Source of the DNA: Burkholderia sp. SRS-W-2-2016
GTDB lineage: Bacteria; Pseudomonadota; Gammaproteobacteria; Burkholderiales; Burkholderiaceae
Direction: 5' to 3'
Assembly: GCF_001931485.1 (NCBI RefSeq)
Contig: NZ_MSDV01000036.1
Coordinates: 1 to 64,000, forward strand
DNA: 64,000 nucleotides
The notes under the pieces were generated by a model. The model searched no databases, was not told the origin of the DNA, and saw nothing but the letters and a program-made list of their open reading frames with translations. The translations under genes were made by a program, and so were the position numbers. Below, piece by piece: positions 52,807-62,239 of the stretch. Numbering within the stretch: position 1 is the first letter of the stretch; the number at the start of each line of letters is the position of its first letter.

Positions 52807-52980
52807 CCGCGCATCGGCAAAGCCACGCACGCGGTTAAATACGCGTGCGACGAAAAACAACCAGCGCGGCTCGCGCACCTCACCGGTACGCGCGCGCAAC
52901 CCACGCCCCGGCGCGGCCTGCCGTCAACCCATGACGGCGCGCCGCGCCTTTTATCCACCTGTTCATCAAAGGATTCCATC

Positions 52981-53475
52981 ATGGTTGAACTGCATACGAA
53001 CCACGGCGTCATCAAACTCGAACTGGACGCTGCGAAGGCGCCGAAGTCGGTCGAGAACTTCCTCAACTACGTGAAGGCCGGTCACTATGACAACACGGTG
53101 TTCCACCGCGTGATCGACGGCTTCATGATCCAGGGCGGCGGCTTCGAACCCGGCATGAAGCAGAAGCCGACGGCCGAGCCGATCACCAACGAAGCGAACA
53201 ACGGCCTGAAGAACGAAACCGGCTCGATCGCGATGGCGCGCACCAACGACCCGCATTCGGCGACCGCGCAATTCTTCATCAACGTGAACGACAACGACTT
53301 CCTGAACCACTCGTCGCCGACGCCGCAGGGCTGGGGCTACGCGGTGTTCGGCAAGGTCGTCGAAGGGATGGACATCGTCGAGAAGATCAAGAAGGTCAAG
53401 ACCGGTTCGAAGGGCTTCCATCAGGACGTGCCGGTCGACGACGTCGTGATCGAGAAGGCTGTCGTCGTCGGCTAA
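52981..53475 (+). CDS. ppiB: Cytoplasmic peptidyl-prolyl cis-trans isomerase, cyclophilin B
   Basis: This 164-aa cyclophilin has no signal peptide (MVELHTNHGVIKLELD). Motifs are FHRVIDGFMIQGGG and ARTNDPHSATAQFFIN. It is a close relative of the preceding ppiA and probably arose from the same ancestor by duplication. AAAGGA lies seven bases before the ATG. lpxH follows after 48 bp on the same strand. Confidence 0.96.
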   Translation: MVELHTNHGVIKLELDAAKAPKSVENFLNYVKAGHYDNTVFHRVIDGFMIQGGGFEPGMKQKPTAEPITNEANNGLKNETGSIAMARTNDPHSATAQFFINVNDNDFLNHSSPTPQGWGYAVFGKVVEGMDIVEKIKKVKTGSKGFHQDVPVDDVVIEKAVVVG

Positions 53476-53523
53476 GCGCACCGCGCAACGTCGACCCGTT
53501 TGAACTGATATCAGGCACCTTCA

Positions 53524-54321
53524 ATGCTGCAAGAGACGCCGCTGCGAAGCGTCGCCGCGGGCGTGCCAGGCGAGGGCCCACGCCCGCACGCCGCACGCCC
53601 GTTTTTCTTTCTCTCCGATCTGCATCTGAGCGACGCGATTCCGCACACGGTCGCCGCGTTCGAGCACTTCGTCCGCGTCACTGCCGAGGCGGCCGATTCG
53701 GTGTTCATCCTCGGCGATCTGTTCGAGTACTGGGTCGGCGACGACATGCTCGGCGAGCCGTTCGTCGCGCGCATCACCGCGCTGCTGCATACGCTGTCCG
53801 AGCGCGGCATCGCGCTCTACATCATGCACGGCAATCGCGACTTCCTGCTCGGCCGGCGCTTCATGAAAGCGGCCGGCGCGATCTGGCTGCCCGATCCGTT
53901 CGTGATCACCGCATTCGGCACGCGCATCGCGCTCGCGCACGGCGATGCACTGTGCACCGCCGATCGCGGCTATCAACTATTCCGCAAGTTCGCGCGCAAT
54001 CCGTTTGCGCAGTTGCTGTTTCTCGCGTGGCCGTTTCGCTGGCGGCGCCGGCTCGCCGAGAATATGCGCGCCAATAGCGAGCACGGCCGCATGCGACCGA
54101 TGTCGGCCAAGTACGATGTGACCGCCAAAGGCGTCGCCGCGCTGTTCCGCAAATCGAAGGCGGCGACGATCATTCACGGGCATACGCATCTGCCAGCGCG
54201 GCATCGCGAGCCGGGCGGCACGCGTTGGGTATTGCCGGACTGGGATCTCGATCACGGCCAGCGCCGTGGCGGCTATCTGAAAGTCGATGCCGACGGGATT
54301 CGCGCGTTGCCGCTGGATTGA
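53524..54321 (+). CDS. lpxH: UDP-2,3-diacylglucosamine diphosphatase
   Basis: This 265-aa metallophosphoesterase hydrolyses UDP-2,3-diacylglucosamine to lipid X in lipid A synthesis, at the inner face of the membrane. Metal motifs appear in order: SDLHLSD, GDLFEYWVGDD, MHGNRDFLLG, and the C-terminal GHTHLPARH. The N-terminus is about 20 residues longer than the E. coli enzyme. It converges on cysE. Confidence 0.95.
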   Translation: MLQETPLRSVAAGVPGEGPRPHAARPFFFLSDLHLSDAIPHTVAAFEHFVRVTAEAADSVFILGDLFEYWVGDDMLGEPFVARITALLHTLSERGIALYIMHGNRDFLLGRRFMKAAGAIWLPDPFVITAFGTRIALAHGDALCTADRGYQLFRKFARNPFAQLLFLAWPFRWRRRLAENMRANSEHGRMRPMSAKYDVTAKGVAALFRKSKAATIIHGHTHLPARHREPGGTRWVLPDWDLDHGQRRGGYLKVDADGIRALPLD

Positions 54322-54334
54322 CACTCGATTGACG

Positions 54335-54363
54335 CCTGACGCGGCAGCATGCGCCGCGCGTCA
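54335..54363. terminator. Hairpin between convergent lpxH and cysE
   Basis: CTGACGCGGC can pair with GCCGCG-CGTCAG, leaving a 2-nt bulge and a 7-nt loop. It lies just after lpxH and ahead of the cysE stop on the other strand. The T-tract is poor on both sides, so termination is only possible. Confidence 0.35.
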
Positions 54364-54406
54364 GCGCTTCTCACCTCACTTCACCTGCGCTTCACCTCAC
54401 CCTGCT

Positions 54407-55303
54407 TCACGATCTGGCGTCCGCCGTCACGGCTTCCGCCTTGCCCGCGATTGCCGCGGACAGACGGCGCAGGTCGAGCAGCGCCGCATCCGCGCCCTGC
54501 AGACCTTCGAGGCTGGTGCCGAGCCGCTCGAGCGCGACGACGATTTCATCGATGCGCCGCGTCTGGGTGGCCGCGTGATCGATCAGGCCGTGAATCGCGA
54601 GCGATACCGGATCGTCCGCATTCGGCGTGATGCCGTATGCGCAGAACGCGCTGGCTTCGGCCGCGCGTTTGGCGTCGCGCGCGGCGTCCTGGCTGGCTGC
54701 GTGGTTGGCTGCGTGGTTGGCCGAACTCGCGGCCGCGCCGCCCGCTTGCCCGTTCGCAGTGGCGCCGCTCGCGGCAACCGCCGCCGCGGCCGGCACGATG
54801 ATCCGCGCCGGATTGCCGACCGCAGTGCCACGCGCCGGCACCGGCTTGGTCACGACCGCGTTCGAGCCGATCTTCGCGTCGGCGCCAACGGTGAAGCCGC
54901 CGAGCACCTTCGCGCCCGCGCCGACGATCACGCCACGCTCGAGCGTCGGATGGCGTTTCGCGCCGCGCGTGAGCGAGGTACCACCAAGGGTCACGCCCTG
55001 GTAGATCGTGCAGTCGTCGCCGACCTGCGCGGTCTCGCCGATCACGACGCCCATTCCGTGATCGATAAACACGCGCCTGCCGAGCGTCGCGCCCGGATGG
55101 ATCTCGATGCCGGTCATGAAGCGCGCCATCTGCGATACGAAACGCGCGAGCCAGCGACGTCTGGCCCGCCAGCACGCATGCGCGACACGATGCAGCACCA
55201 GCGCGTGCAGCCCCGGATAACAGGTGAGCACTTCCCATGCGCTGCGGGCGGCGGGATCGCGCTCGCGGATCGTGGCGATATCTTCGCGAAGTCTCGTGAA
55301 CAT
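54407..55303 (-). CDS. cysE: Serine O-acetyltransferase
   Basis: This 298-aa enzyme makes O-acetylserine for cysteine synthesis. The start ATG at 55303 gives MFTRLREDIATIRERDPAARSA, the usual N-terminus. The left-handed beta-helix follows, with HPGATLGRRVFIDHGMGVVIGETA and the loop YQGVTLGGTS. After the helix, residues from about 185 on are an atypical Ala-rich extension with short repeats (ANHAANHAAS), then a helical tail. The extension is likely a linker and is variable. The ribosome site is weak. Confidence 0.93.
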   Translation of the reverse strand: MFTRLREDIATIRERDPAARSAWEVLTCYPGLHALVLHRVAHACWRARRRWLARFVSQMARFMTGIEIHPGATLGRRVFIDHGMGVVIGETAQVGDDCTIYQGVTLGGTSLTRGAKRHPTLERGVIVGAGAKVLGGFTVGADAKIGSNAVVTKPVPARGTAVGNPARIIVPAAAAVAASGATANGQAGGAAASSANHAANHAASQDAARDAKRAAEASAFCAYGITPNADDPVSLAIHGLIDHAATQTRRIDEIVVALERLGTSLEGLQGADAALLDLRRLSAAIAGKAEAVTADARS

Positions 55304-55679
55304 GGCAGGGACTGGTTTTGTGTAGGGACGGAAACCGTTGGCGCGGTTCGGCGTGCCTGGATAGCGCACGCCGCTCGTGCACGCCGCGGTGTTTTTACAT
55401 GGGCATTTCGCGCGCTGGATGAACGCAGCGCGGCCGCTTAGCACGGCAGCAGCTTAGCTTCGAATGCCTGGTGGATTGTAGGTCGATTGCGCGCAAGCTG
55501 CGGGAAGCCCCCGCCGCCGGCAAGGTTGTCACCGGCGGGGCGCGCTGGCCTCGCTGGCCGCCGGCAGCGTGTCCGGTTGTTCGGTTATCCCGTTTATCCG
55601 GTACCGCGCTCCCCCTGCTCCCCGCACTCCCCGCACTCCCCGCACTCCCCACACATCACGCTCGATCGATGCGCGTCGC
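55304..55679. other. Intergenic region with a 9-bp tandem repeat
   Basis: These 376 bp between trmJ and cysE (both minus) hold no supportable gene. A GC-rich imperfect hairpin lies near 55507-55540, and GCACTCCCC repeats lie at 55624-55650. The cysE promoter is expected in the left part, but no good box is seen. Confidence 0.45.
55624..55650. repeat. Tandem 9-bp repeat GCACTCCCC, three perfect copies
   Basis: Three identical 9-bp units lie head to tail, preceded by two imperfect units (from about 55608). The array is 30 bp past the trmJ stop. It is a simple-sequence repeat prone to slippage, not a CRISPR array: there are no spacers. Confidence 0.8.
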
Positions 55680-56558
55680 TCAGTCGTCGCGCTTCGTCTT
55701 CAGCAGGATGTGCTTGGCGATCCCGCGCACGATGTTGACCTCTTCGCGCTCCAGACCCGAGCGCGCGAACAGCCGCCGCAGCCGCGACATCAGCTTCTTA
55801 GGATTGTCCGGGTCGAGAAACTCGAGCGCGACGAGCGCGCTTTGCAGATGCGCGAACATGCTTTCGATTTCGTCGCTGGCCGCCATCTGCGCGCGTGCGC
55901 CGGCGGATTCGGGCTGCCCTGCACCTGGGTGTGCGTTTGTACCCGCACCCGCACCTGTACCAGAACCGGCGCCCGGCCGCGCGGCCGTGGACGCGTCGCC
56001 CGCCTCATCGGCACCGAGATACGCGGTCCGCAATTCGTACGCGAGCACCTGCACCGCCTGCGCGAGATTGAGCGAGCTATAGGCCGGATTGGCGGGGATA
56101 TGCGCGATCGCGCTGCAACGCTCGACGTCGTCGTTCGACAGTCCGGTGCGCTCGTTGCCGAACACCAGCGCTATCTCGCCGTGCACCGCCTGCTGGTGCG
56201 CGACCGCGGCGGCCGCGCGCGGCGTCCATTGCGGCGGCCCGTATTCGCGCAGCCGCGCGGTCAGCGCGATCGACCAGTGCACGCCGGTCAGCGCATCGGC
56301 GAGCGTCGGCACGACGTGCGCGGACGCGAGCACGTCGTCGGCGCCGCTCGCCATCGCGATCGCCTCGGGATCGTTCTGCACGTTCGGCACGCGCGGCGAC
56401 ACCAGCACGAGCCGCGCGAAGCCCATGGTTTTCAGCGCGCGCGCGGCGGCGCCGACATTGCCCGGGTGACTGGGCTCGACGAGCACGAAGCGCGTCGACG
56501 TGAAGCCGCCGCGCAGATCGGCAACGGCGGGGTCGGAAGAGTGATGGAGGTGATCCAC
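55680..56558 (-). CDS. trmJ: tRNA (cytidine/uridine-2'-O)-methyltransferase
   Basis: This 292-aa SPOUT-class enzyme methylates the ribose at position 32 of tRNAs. The knot motifs are FVLVEPSHPGNVGAAARALKTMG, ALVFGNERTGLSNDDVE and ANPAYSSLNLAQAVQV. A Gly/Ala/Pro-rich insert (about 190-220, repeats of GAGAGT type) separates the catalytic domain from the C-terminal helical domain. The start is GTG at 56558. It is divergent from suhB. Confidence 0.93.
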   Translation of the reverse strand: MDHLHHSSDPAVADLRGGFTSTRFVLVEPSHPGNVGAAARALKTMGFARLVLVSPRVPNVQNDPEAIAMASGADDVLASAHVVPTLADALTGVHWSIALTARLREYGPPQWTPRAAAAVAHQQAVHGEIALVFGNERTGLSNDDVERCSAIAHIPANPAYSSLNLAQAVQVLAYELRTAYLGADEAGDASTAARPGAGSGTGAGAGTNAHPGAGQPESAGARAQMAASDEIESMFAHLQSALVALEFLDPDNPKKLMSRLRRLFARSGLEREEVNIVRGIAKHILLKTKRDD

Positions 56559-56918
56559 GATGAAACCCGGCTAGCTAGAAAACTGGTGACTGGCGCAAAA
56601 GACTGCGGCCGAAGACGCGTATGGTAGCGCCAACACGCGCCGCTGCCGAATCCGGAAGGTTCGTTGGCACCTGCGCGGCGACGCCCGGACTTCGGGTAAA
56701 ATATCGCCTTTCGCGTCCGGCGCCGACGTCTGCCCCACGGTTTGCGTCGAACCGGCCGCTACGTTCTTATTCAATTCGTCTCCGTCGACGGAATGCGCTC
56801 CGGCGTTGTCCGGCCAGCGTTCCGTGCTGTTTCTGCGCCATTGCGGCGCCTCCTGGCGCGGGTTTTCGCGCCTATTTCCCGGCAAGCAGCCGTGCTGCCC
56901 CGGCACAAGGATCAGTTT
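56559..56918. other. Divergent promoter region of trmJ and suhB
   Basis: These 360 bp hold no gene. TAAAAT at 56697-56702, after GGG, could be a -10 box for suhB, without a clear -35. The frame that runs through here into suhB has no family features before the chosen start. Confidence 0.4.
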
Positions 56919-57722
56919 ATGCATCCCATGCTCAATATCGCTGTGAAGGCCGCCCGCCGCGCAGCGCAGATCATCAACCGCGCATCGCTCGATCTCGACC
57001 TGATCCAGGTCAGCAAGAAGCAGCACAACGATTTCGTCACGGAGGTCGATAAAGCGTCTGAAGCGGCGATCATCGACACGCTGAAGACCGCCTACCCCGA
57101 TCACGCGATCCTCGCCGAGGAATCGGGCAAATCGGACAACGAGTCCGAATACCAGTGGATCATCGATCCGCTCGACGGCACCACCAACTTCATCCACGGC
57201 TTCCCGTACTACTGCGTGTCGATCGCGCTCGCGCACAAGGGCATCGTCACCCAGGCCGTCGTCTACGATCCGACCCGCAACGATCTGTTCACCGCATCGC
57301 GCGGCCGCGGCGCGTTCCTCAACGATCGCCGTATCCGCGTCGCCAAGCGCGACCGCCTCGCCGACTGCCTGATCGGCACCGGCTTCCCGTTCCGCGAGAG
57401 CGACAGCCTCGATGCGTACGGCCGCCAGTTCGCCGAGATGACCGAAGCGTGCGCGGGCCTGCGCCGCCCGGGCGCCGCCGCGCTCGATCTGGCCAACGTC
57501 GCCGCCGGTCGCATGGACGGCTTCTTCGAGCAGGGCCTGAATGCATGGGACGTCGCCGCGGGCAGCCTGCTGATCACCGAAGCCGGTGGTCTGGTCGGCA
57601 ACTACACCGGCGACTCGGACTTCCTGCACGTCGGCGAAATCGTCGCGGGCAACCCGAAGGTCTACGCGCAGATGATCCCGGTGCTGTCGCGCTACAGCCG
57701 CACGCGTCAGCAGTCGGCTTAA
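56919..57722 (+). CDS. suhB: Inositol-1-monophosphatase (SuhB)
   Basis: This 267-aa metal-dependent phosphatase cuts inositol monophosphates; in E. coli SuhB also takes part in rRNA antitermination. Motifs are ILAEESG, WIIDPLDGTTNFIHG, and the C-terminal LNAWDVAAGSLLITEAGG. The start at 56919 (MHPMLNIAV) has AAGGA seven bases upstream; the longer frame has no matching residues. Confidence 0.95.
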   Translation: MHPMLNIAVKAARRAAQIINRASLDLDLIQVSKKQHNDFVTEVDKASEAAIIDTLKTAYPDHAILAEESGKSDNESEYQWIIDPLDGTTNFIHGFPYYCVSIALAHKGIVTQAVVYDPTRNDLFTASRGRGAFLNDRRIRVAKRDRLADCLIGTGFPFRESDSLDAYGRQFAEMTEACAGLRRPGAAALDLANVAAGRMDGFFEQGLNAWDVAAGSLLITEAGGLVGNYTGDSDFLHVGEIVAGNPKVYAQMIPVLSRYSRTRQQSA

Positions 57723-58045
57723 GCCGCGCCGCCGCGACCGGTTCGCGGCCGCGCCTTCAGGTAGTATGAAAAAGCGGCTTCGGCCGCTTTTTTCATTGGC
57801 CTGGCCGTGCGCATGCAGCGCGCGGAGCTTCGTGCTACAAAACGGGAAACCGTGCAGAGCCGGCGCCAGTGACAGAGGCAAGCGGGACACCGGTCGGCCG
57901 CTTGCGCAAAGTCTTGCCACGCCCCACCCGCCCCCTCGCGCGACGAGCGGGACCGTTCCCTGCTTCGGGCAGCTTCGACTTGCCCCGTCTGTGACTTCGT
58001 CACGTCGCCCTCCCGCCGCTCTGCGTTCAGCTTTCCACCCGCCTC
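57723..58045. other. Intergenic region after suhB
   Basis: Apart from the suhB terminator, these 323 bp show no gene or repeat. They should contain the lplT promoter; I see no convincing boxes. Confidence 0.4.
57769..57793 (+). terminator. Rho-independent terminator of suhB
   Basis: GCGGC/GCCGC closes on a TTCG tetraloop, flanked by a run of A before and six T after. It lies about 47 bp after the stop. Confidence 0.9.
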
Positions 58046-59344
58046 ATGAAAAAAGGCTTCTACACGATCATCGCCGCGCAGTTCGTTTCATCGCTGGCCG
58101 ACAATGCGCTGCTGATCGCCGCGATCGCGCTGCTGTCCGTGATCAGATCGGCCGCGTGGGTCACGCCGCTGCTGCAGATTTTCTTCACGATCTCCTACGT
58201 GCTGCTCGCGCCGTTCGTCGGCGCGTTCGCCGATGCGCTGCAAAAGCGCCACGTGATGTTCATCTCCAACGCGCTGAAGGCGAGCGGCTGCCTGATGATG
58301 ATCGCCGGCGTTCATCCGATGATCGCGTACGGCGTGGTCGGCTTCGGCGCCGCCGCGTATTCGCCCGCCAAGTACGGGATCCTCACCGAACTGCTGCCGG
58401 CCGCGAAACTCGTCAAGGCGAACGCGTGGCTCGAATCGGCGACGGTGCTCTCGACGATCGTCGGCACAATGCTCGGCGGCGCGCTGATCAGCGCGGTCGT
58501 CGAGCGCTTCGTCGCGCACGCGCATCTGCCGTTGATCGGCTCCGCCGCCGATCTCGCGATGTTCGCGGTGATGCTCACGTATGCGCTCGCCGCCGCGATC
58601 AACGTGTTCATTCCCGATACCGGCGCGCGCTATCCGAACCGGCTGACCGAACCGAAAAAACTGGTCAGCGACTTCCATCACTGCTTTCACGTGCTGTGGG
58701 CCGACAAGCTCGCGCAGATCGCGCTGTGGGTCACGACGCTGCTGTGGGGCGCCGCGGTGACGATGCAGCTGCTGGTGCTCAAGTGGGCGAACGTGAATCT
58801 GGGGCTGTCGCTCTCCAAGGCGGCGGTGATGCAGGGCGTGACCGGCGTGGGCATCGCGCTCGGCGCGGCGGGCGCGGCCGCGCTGATTCCGCTGCGCCAG
58901 TCGTTGCGGGTGCTGCCGATCGGCGTACTGACCGGTGCGGTAGCGATCGCGATGGCGTTCTACAACAAGGACCTGTTCCCGGCCGGCGCAGGGCTGCACT
59001 TCGGCGCGCACGTCGTGCCGTTCTACATCCTGTTCGCCTATCCGCTGATGATCGTGCTCGGCACGTTGTCGGGCTTTTTCATCGTGCCGATGAACGCGAT
59101 CCTGCAGCACCGCGGCGCGACGCTGCTGTCGGCCGGTCATTCGATCGCCGTGCAAAATTTCAACCAGAACCTCGCGGTGCTGCTGATGCTCGGCGCGTAC
59201 GCGCTGCTGCTCACCGCGCAGTTGCCCGCGCAGTGGATCATCGTCGTATTCGGCAGCTTCATCACGCTGATGATGTGGCTCGCGAAGCGGCGCAGCGCCG
59301 CGAACGAGCGTGTGATGGATATGCGGGCGATGGTCGAGGAATAA
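58046..59344 (+). CDS. lplT: Lysophospholipid transporter (LplT)
   Basis: This 432-aa MFS-type inner-membrane protein flips lysophospholipids into the cytoplasm for re-acylation. The N-terminal helix reads MKKGFYTIIAAQFVSSLADNALLIAA, typical of LplT, with further features YSPAKYGILTELLP and MNAILQHRGATLLSAGHSIAVQNFNQN. About twelve membrane segments are seen. In E. coli, LplT is followed by the acyltransferase Aas; here no such gene follows, and mutS comes next. Confidence 0.93.
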   Translation: MKKGFYTIIAAQFVSSLADNALLIAAIALLSVIRSAAWVTPLLQIFFTISYVLLAPFVGAFADALQKRHVMFISNALKASGCLMMIAGVHPMIAYGVVGFGAAAYSPAKYGILTELLPAAKLVKANAWLESATVLSTIVGTMLGGALISAVVERFVAHAHLPLIGSAADLAMFAVMLTYALAAAINVFIPDTGARYPNRLTEPKKLVSDFHHCFHVLWADKLAQIALWVTTLLWGAAVTMQLLVLKWANVNLGLSLSKAAVMQGVTGVGIALGAAGAAALIPLRQSLRVLPIGVLTGAVAIAMAFYNKDLFPAGAGLHFGAHVVPFYILFAYPLMIVLGTLSGFFIVPMNAILQHRGATLLSAGHSIAVQNFNQNLAVLLMLGAYALLLTAQLPAQWIIVVFGSFITLMMWLAKRRSAANERVMDMRAMVEE

Positions 59345-59551
59345 GCGCATGAGGGTCCTTCCGCGGTGGTCCCGCGTACCGGCATCGACAGGAGCCGCAG
59401 CGCCGCACTAGTGAGCGGCGCCATGGCCAGCGGTTCGCTCATGTTGCCACCCCGCTTCCGCGCCGGGCATCGCCCATTCGGCCAGGGTCCGCTCGCCGCG
59501 CCGGCGGGTTAAACTCACGCCCTGAGCATCTACCGCAAGAAGACACCAAGG

Positions 59552-62239
59552 ATGGGCAATCAAACCGCAGCGGCCACCGACGTCGCACAACACACTCCAA
59601 TGATGCAGCAGTATTTACGCATCAAAGCGGAGCATCCGGGCACGCTGGTGTTCTACCGGATGGGCGACTTCTACGAACTCTTTTTCGACGACGCGGAAAA
59701 AGCCGCACGCCTGCTCGATCTGACGCTCACGCAACGCGGCGCGTCGGGGGGCAATCCGATCAAGATGGCCGGCGTCCCGCATCACGCGGTCGAACAGTAC
59801 CTGGCCAAGCTCGTGAAGCTCGGCGAATCGGTCGCAATCTGCGAACAGATCGGCGATCCGGCCACATCGAAAGGCCCGGTCGAGCGCAAGGTCGTGCGCG
59901 TCGTTACGCCCGGCACGCTGACCGACGCGGCGCTGCTGTCCGACAAGAACGACGTCTACCTGCTCGCGATGTGCGTCGCGCACAACCGCCGCGGCGTCGC
60001 GATCAGCGTCGGCCTCGCGTGGCTCAATCTGGCGAGCGGCGCGCTGCGCCTTGCCGAAGTCGCGCCCGATCAGGTCGCCGCCGCGCTCGAACGCATCCGC
60101 CCCGCCGAAATTCTGGTCGCCGACAGCACCACCGAGTCGTCCAGCTGGACCCCGCCCGTCAACGCCGGCGCGCTGACCCGCATGCCGGCCTGGCACTTCG
60201 ACATCAGCTCGGGTACCCAGCGCCTGCGCGATCAACTCGGCGTCGCGAGCCTCGACGGCTTCGGCGCGCACTCGCTCACCTGCGCATGCGGCGCGGCCGG
60301 CGCGTTGCTGCTGTATGCGGCGTCCACGCAAGGCCAGCAGTTGCGCCACGTGCGCAGCCTGAAAGTCGAATCGGAATCCGAATATATCGGCCTCGACCCG
60401 GCCACGCGCCGCAATCTCGAGCTGACCGAAACGCTGCGCGGCACCGAGTCGCCGACGCTGTGCTCGCTGCTCGACACCTGCTGCACGACGATGGGCAGCC
60501 GCCTGCTGCGTCACTGGCTGCATCACCCGCCGCGCGATCCGGGGTACGCCCAGGCGCGCCAGCAGGCGATCGGCGTGCTGCTCGACGCTCCGCCCGGCGC
60601 CGATCTCGATACGCTGCGCGGCGCGTTGCGGCGGGTTTCGGACATCGAACGGATTACCGGCCGGCTCGCGCTGCTGTCGGCCCGGCCGCGCGATCTGTCG
60701 AGCCTGCGCGATACCTTCATTGCGCTGCCCGAATTGCGCGCGCAGCTCGCGGCGGTCGCGTCGAACGCGGAGTCGCTCGCGCGCATCGACGCGGCGCTCG
60801 AACCGCCGCAGGACTGCGTCGAACTGCTCAAGCGCGCGGTCGCGCCGGAACCGGCCGCGATGGTGCGCGACGGTGGCGTGATCGCGCGCGGCTATGACGC
60901 GGAGCTCGACGAACTGCGCGATATTTCGGAGAACTGCGGACAGTTCCTGATCGATCTGGAAACGCGCGAACGCGCGCGCACCGGCATCGGCAATCTGCGC
61001 GTCGAATTCAACAAGGTGCATGGCTTCTATATCGAAGTCACACGCGGCCAGACCGACAAGGTGCCCGACGACTACCGGCGCCGCCAGACGCTGAAGAATG
61101 CCGAGCGCTACATCACGCCCGAGCTGAAGACCTTCGAGGACAAGGCGTTGTCCGCGCAGGAACGCGCGCTGGCCCGCGAACGCGCGCTGTACGACGCGTT
61201 GCTGCAGGCGTTGCTGCCGTTCATTCCGGATTGCCAGCGCGTTGCAATGGCGCTCGCCGAACTCGATCTGCTGGCCGCGTTCGCGGAACGCGCGCGCGCG
61301 CTCGACTGGGTCGCGCCGAGCTTCTCGGCCGACGCGGGCATCGACATCGAACAGGGCCGCCATCCGGTCGTCGAAGCGCAGGTCGAGCGCTTCATCGCCA
61401 ACGACTGCACGCTCGCGGCCGAGCGCAAACTGCTGCTGATCACCGGCCCGAACATGGGCGGTAAGTCGACCTTCATGCGCCAGACCGCGCTGATCGCGCT
61501 GCTCGCCTACGTGGGCAGCTACGTGCCGGCGCAGCGCGCGGCGTTCGGGCCGATCGACCGCATCTTCACGCGCATCGGCGCGGCCGACGACCTCGCCGGC
61601 GGCCGCTCGACCTTCATGGTCGAGATGACCGAAGCGGCCGCGATCCTCAACGACGCGAGCCCGCACAGCCTCGTGCTGATGGACGAGATCGGCCGCGGCA
61701 CCTCGACGTTCGACGGCCTCGCGCTCGCGTGGGCGATCGCCCGCCATCTGCTGACGCACAATGGCTGCTATACGCTGTTCGCGACGCACTACTTCGAACT
61801 GACGCAGTTGCCGGCGGAATTTCCGCATGCGACGAACGTGCATCTGTCCGCAGTCGAGCATGGCCACGGCATTGTGTTCCTGCACGCGGTGGACGAGGGC
61901 CCGGCCAATCAGAGCTACGGTCTGCAGGTCGCGCAGCTCGCCGGCGTGCCGAACGCGGTGATCCGCGCGGCGCGCAAGCATCTCGCGCATCTCGAGCAAC
62001 AGTCGGCCGCGCAGCCCGCGCCGCAGCTCGATCTGTTCGCCGCGCCGCAGCCGATGCTGGTCGAAGACGCGGACGACTACGACGAGCCCGCCGCGGCGAC
62101 GCCGTCCGTGTCGCCGGCAATGCAGGCGTTGGTCGAACGTCTACGCGGCATCGATCCGAACGATCTGCGTCCGCGCGAAGCACTCGATCTGCTGTACGAA
62201 CTGCACGAACTGGCCGTCGCGCCGGATGCGGACCATTGA
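59552..62239 (+). CDS. mutS: DNA mismatch repair protein MutS
   Basis: This 895-aa protein recognises mismatches and starts repair with MutL. The mismatch-reading motif FYRMGDFYELF is near residue 35, the clamp and lever regions follow, and the ATPase shows TGPNMGGKST (about 630-640), LVLMDEIGRGTSTFDG and FATHYFELT. The C-terminus contains the dimerisation segment DPNDLRPREALDLLYEL. Its last 14 bp overlap the next gene. Confidence 0.97.
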   Translation: MGNQTAAATDVAQHTPMMQQYLRIKAEHPGTLVFYRMGDFYELFFDDAEKAARLLDLTLTQRGASGGNPIKMAGVPHHAVEQYLAKLVKLGESVAICEQIGDPATSKGPVERKVVRVVTPGTLTDAALLSDKNDVYLLAMCVAHNRRGVAISVGLAWLNLASGALRLAEVAPDQVAAALERIRPAEILVADSTTESSSWTPPVNAGALTRMPAWHFDISSGTQRLRDQLGVASLDGFGAHSLTCACGAAGALLLYAASTQGQQLRHVRSLKVESESEYIGLDPATRRNLELTETLRGTESPTLCSLLDTCCTTMGSRLLRHWLHHPPRDPGYAQARQQAIGVLLDAPPGADLDTLRGALRRVSDIERITGRLALLSARPRDLSSLRDTFIALPELRAQLAAVASNAESLARIDAALEPPQDCVELLKRAVAPEPAAMVRDGGVIARGYDAELDELRDISENCGQFLIDLETRERARTGIGNLRVEFNKVHGFYIEVTRGQTDKVPDDYRRRQTLKNAERYITPELKTFEDKALSAQERALARERALYDALLQALLPFIPDCQRVAMALAELDLLAAFAERARALDWVAPSFSADAGIDIEQGRHPVVEAQVERFIANDCTLAAERKLLLITGPNMGGKSTFMRQTALIALLAYVGSYVPAQRAAFGPIDRIFTRIGAADDLAGGRSTFMVEMTEAAAILNDASPHSLVLMDEIGRGTSTFDGLALAWAIARHLLTHNGCYTLFATHYFELTQLPAEFPHATNVHLSAVEHGHGIVFLHAVDEGPANQSYGLQVAQLAGVPNAVIRAARKHLAHLEQQSAAQPAPQLDLFAAPQPMLVEDADDYDEPAAATPSVSPAMQALVERLRGIDPNDLRPREALDLLYELHELAVAPDADH

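Noticed and set aside
55608..55650. Short repeat array considered as a CRISPR.
   Set aside because: Units are 9 bp, head to tail and without spacers; it is a simple tandem repeat. No CRISPR array or cas gene is seen in the window.
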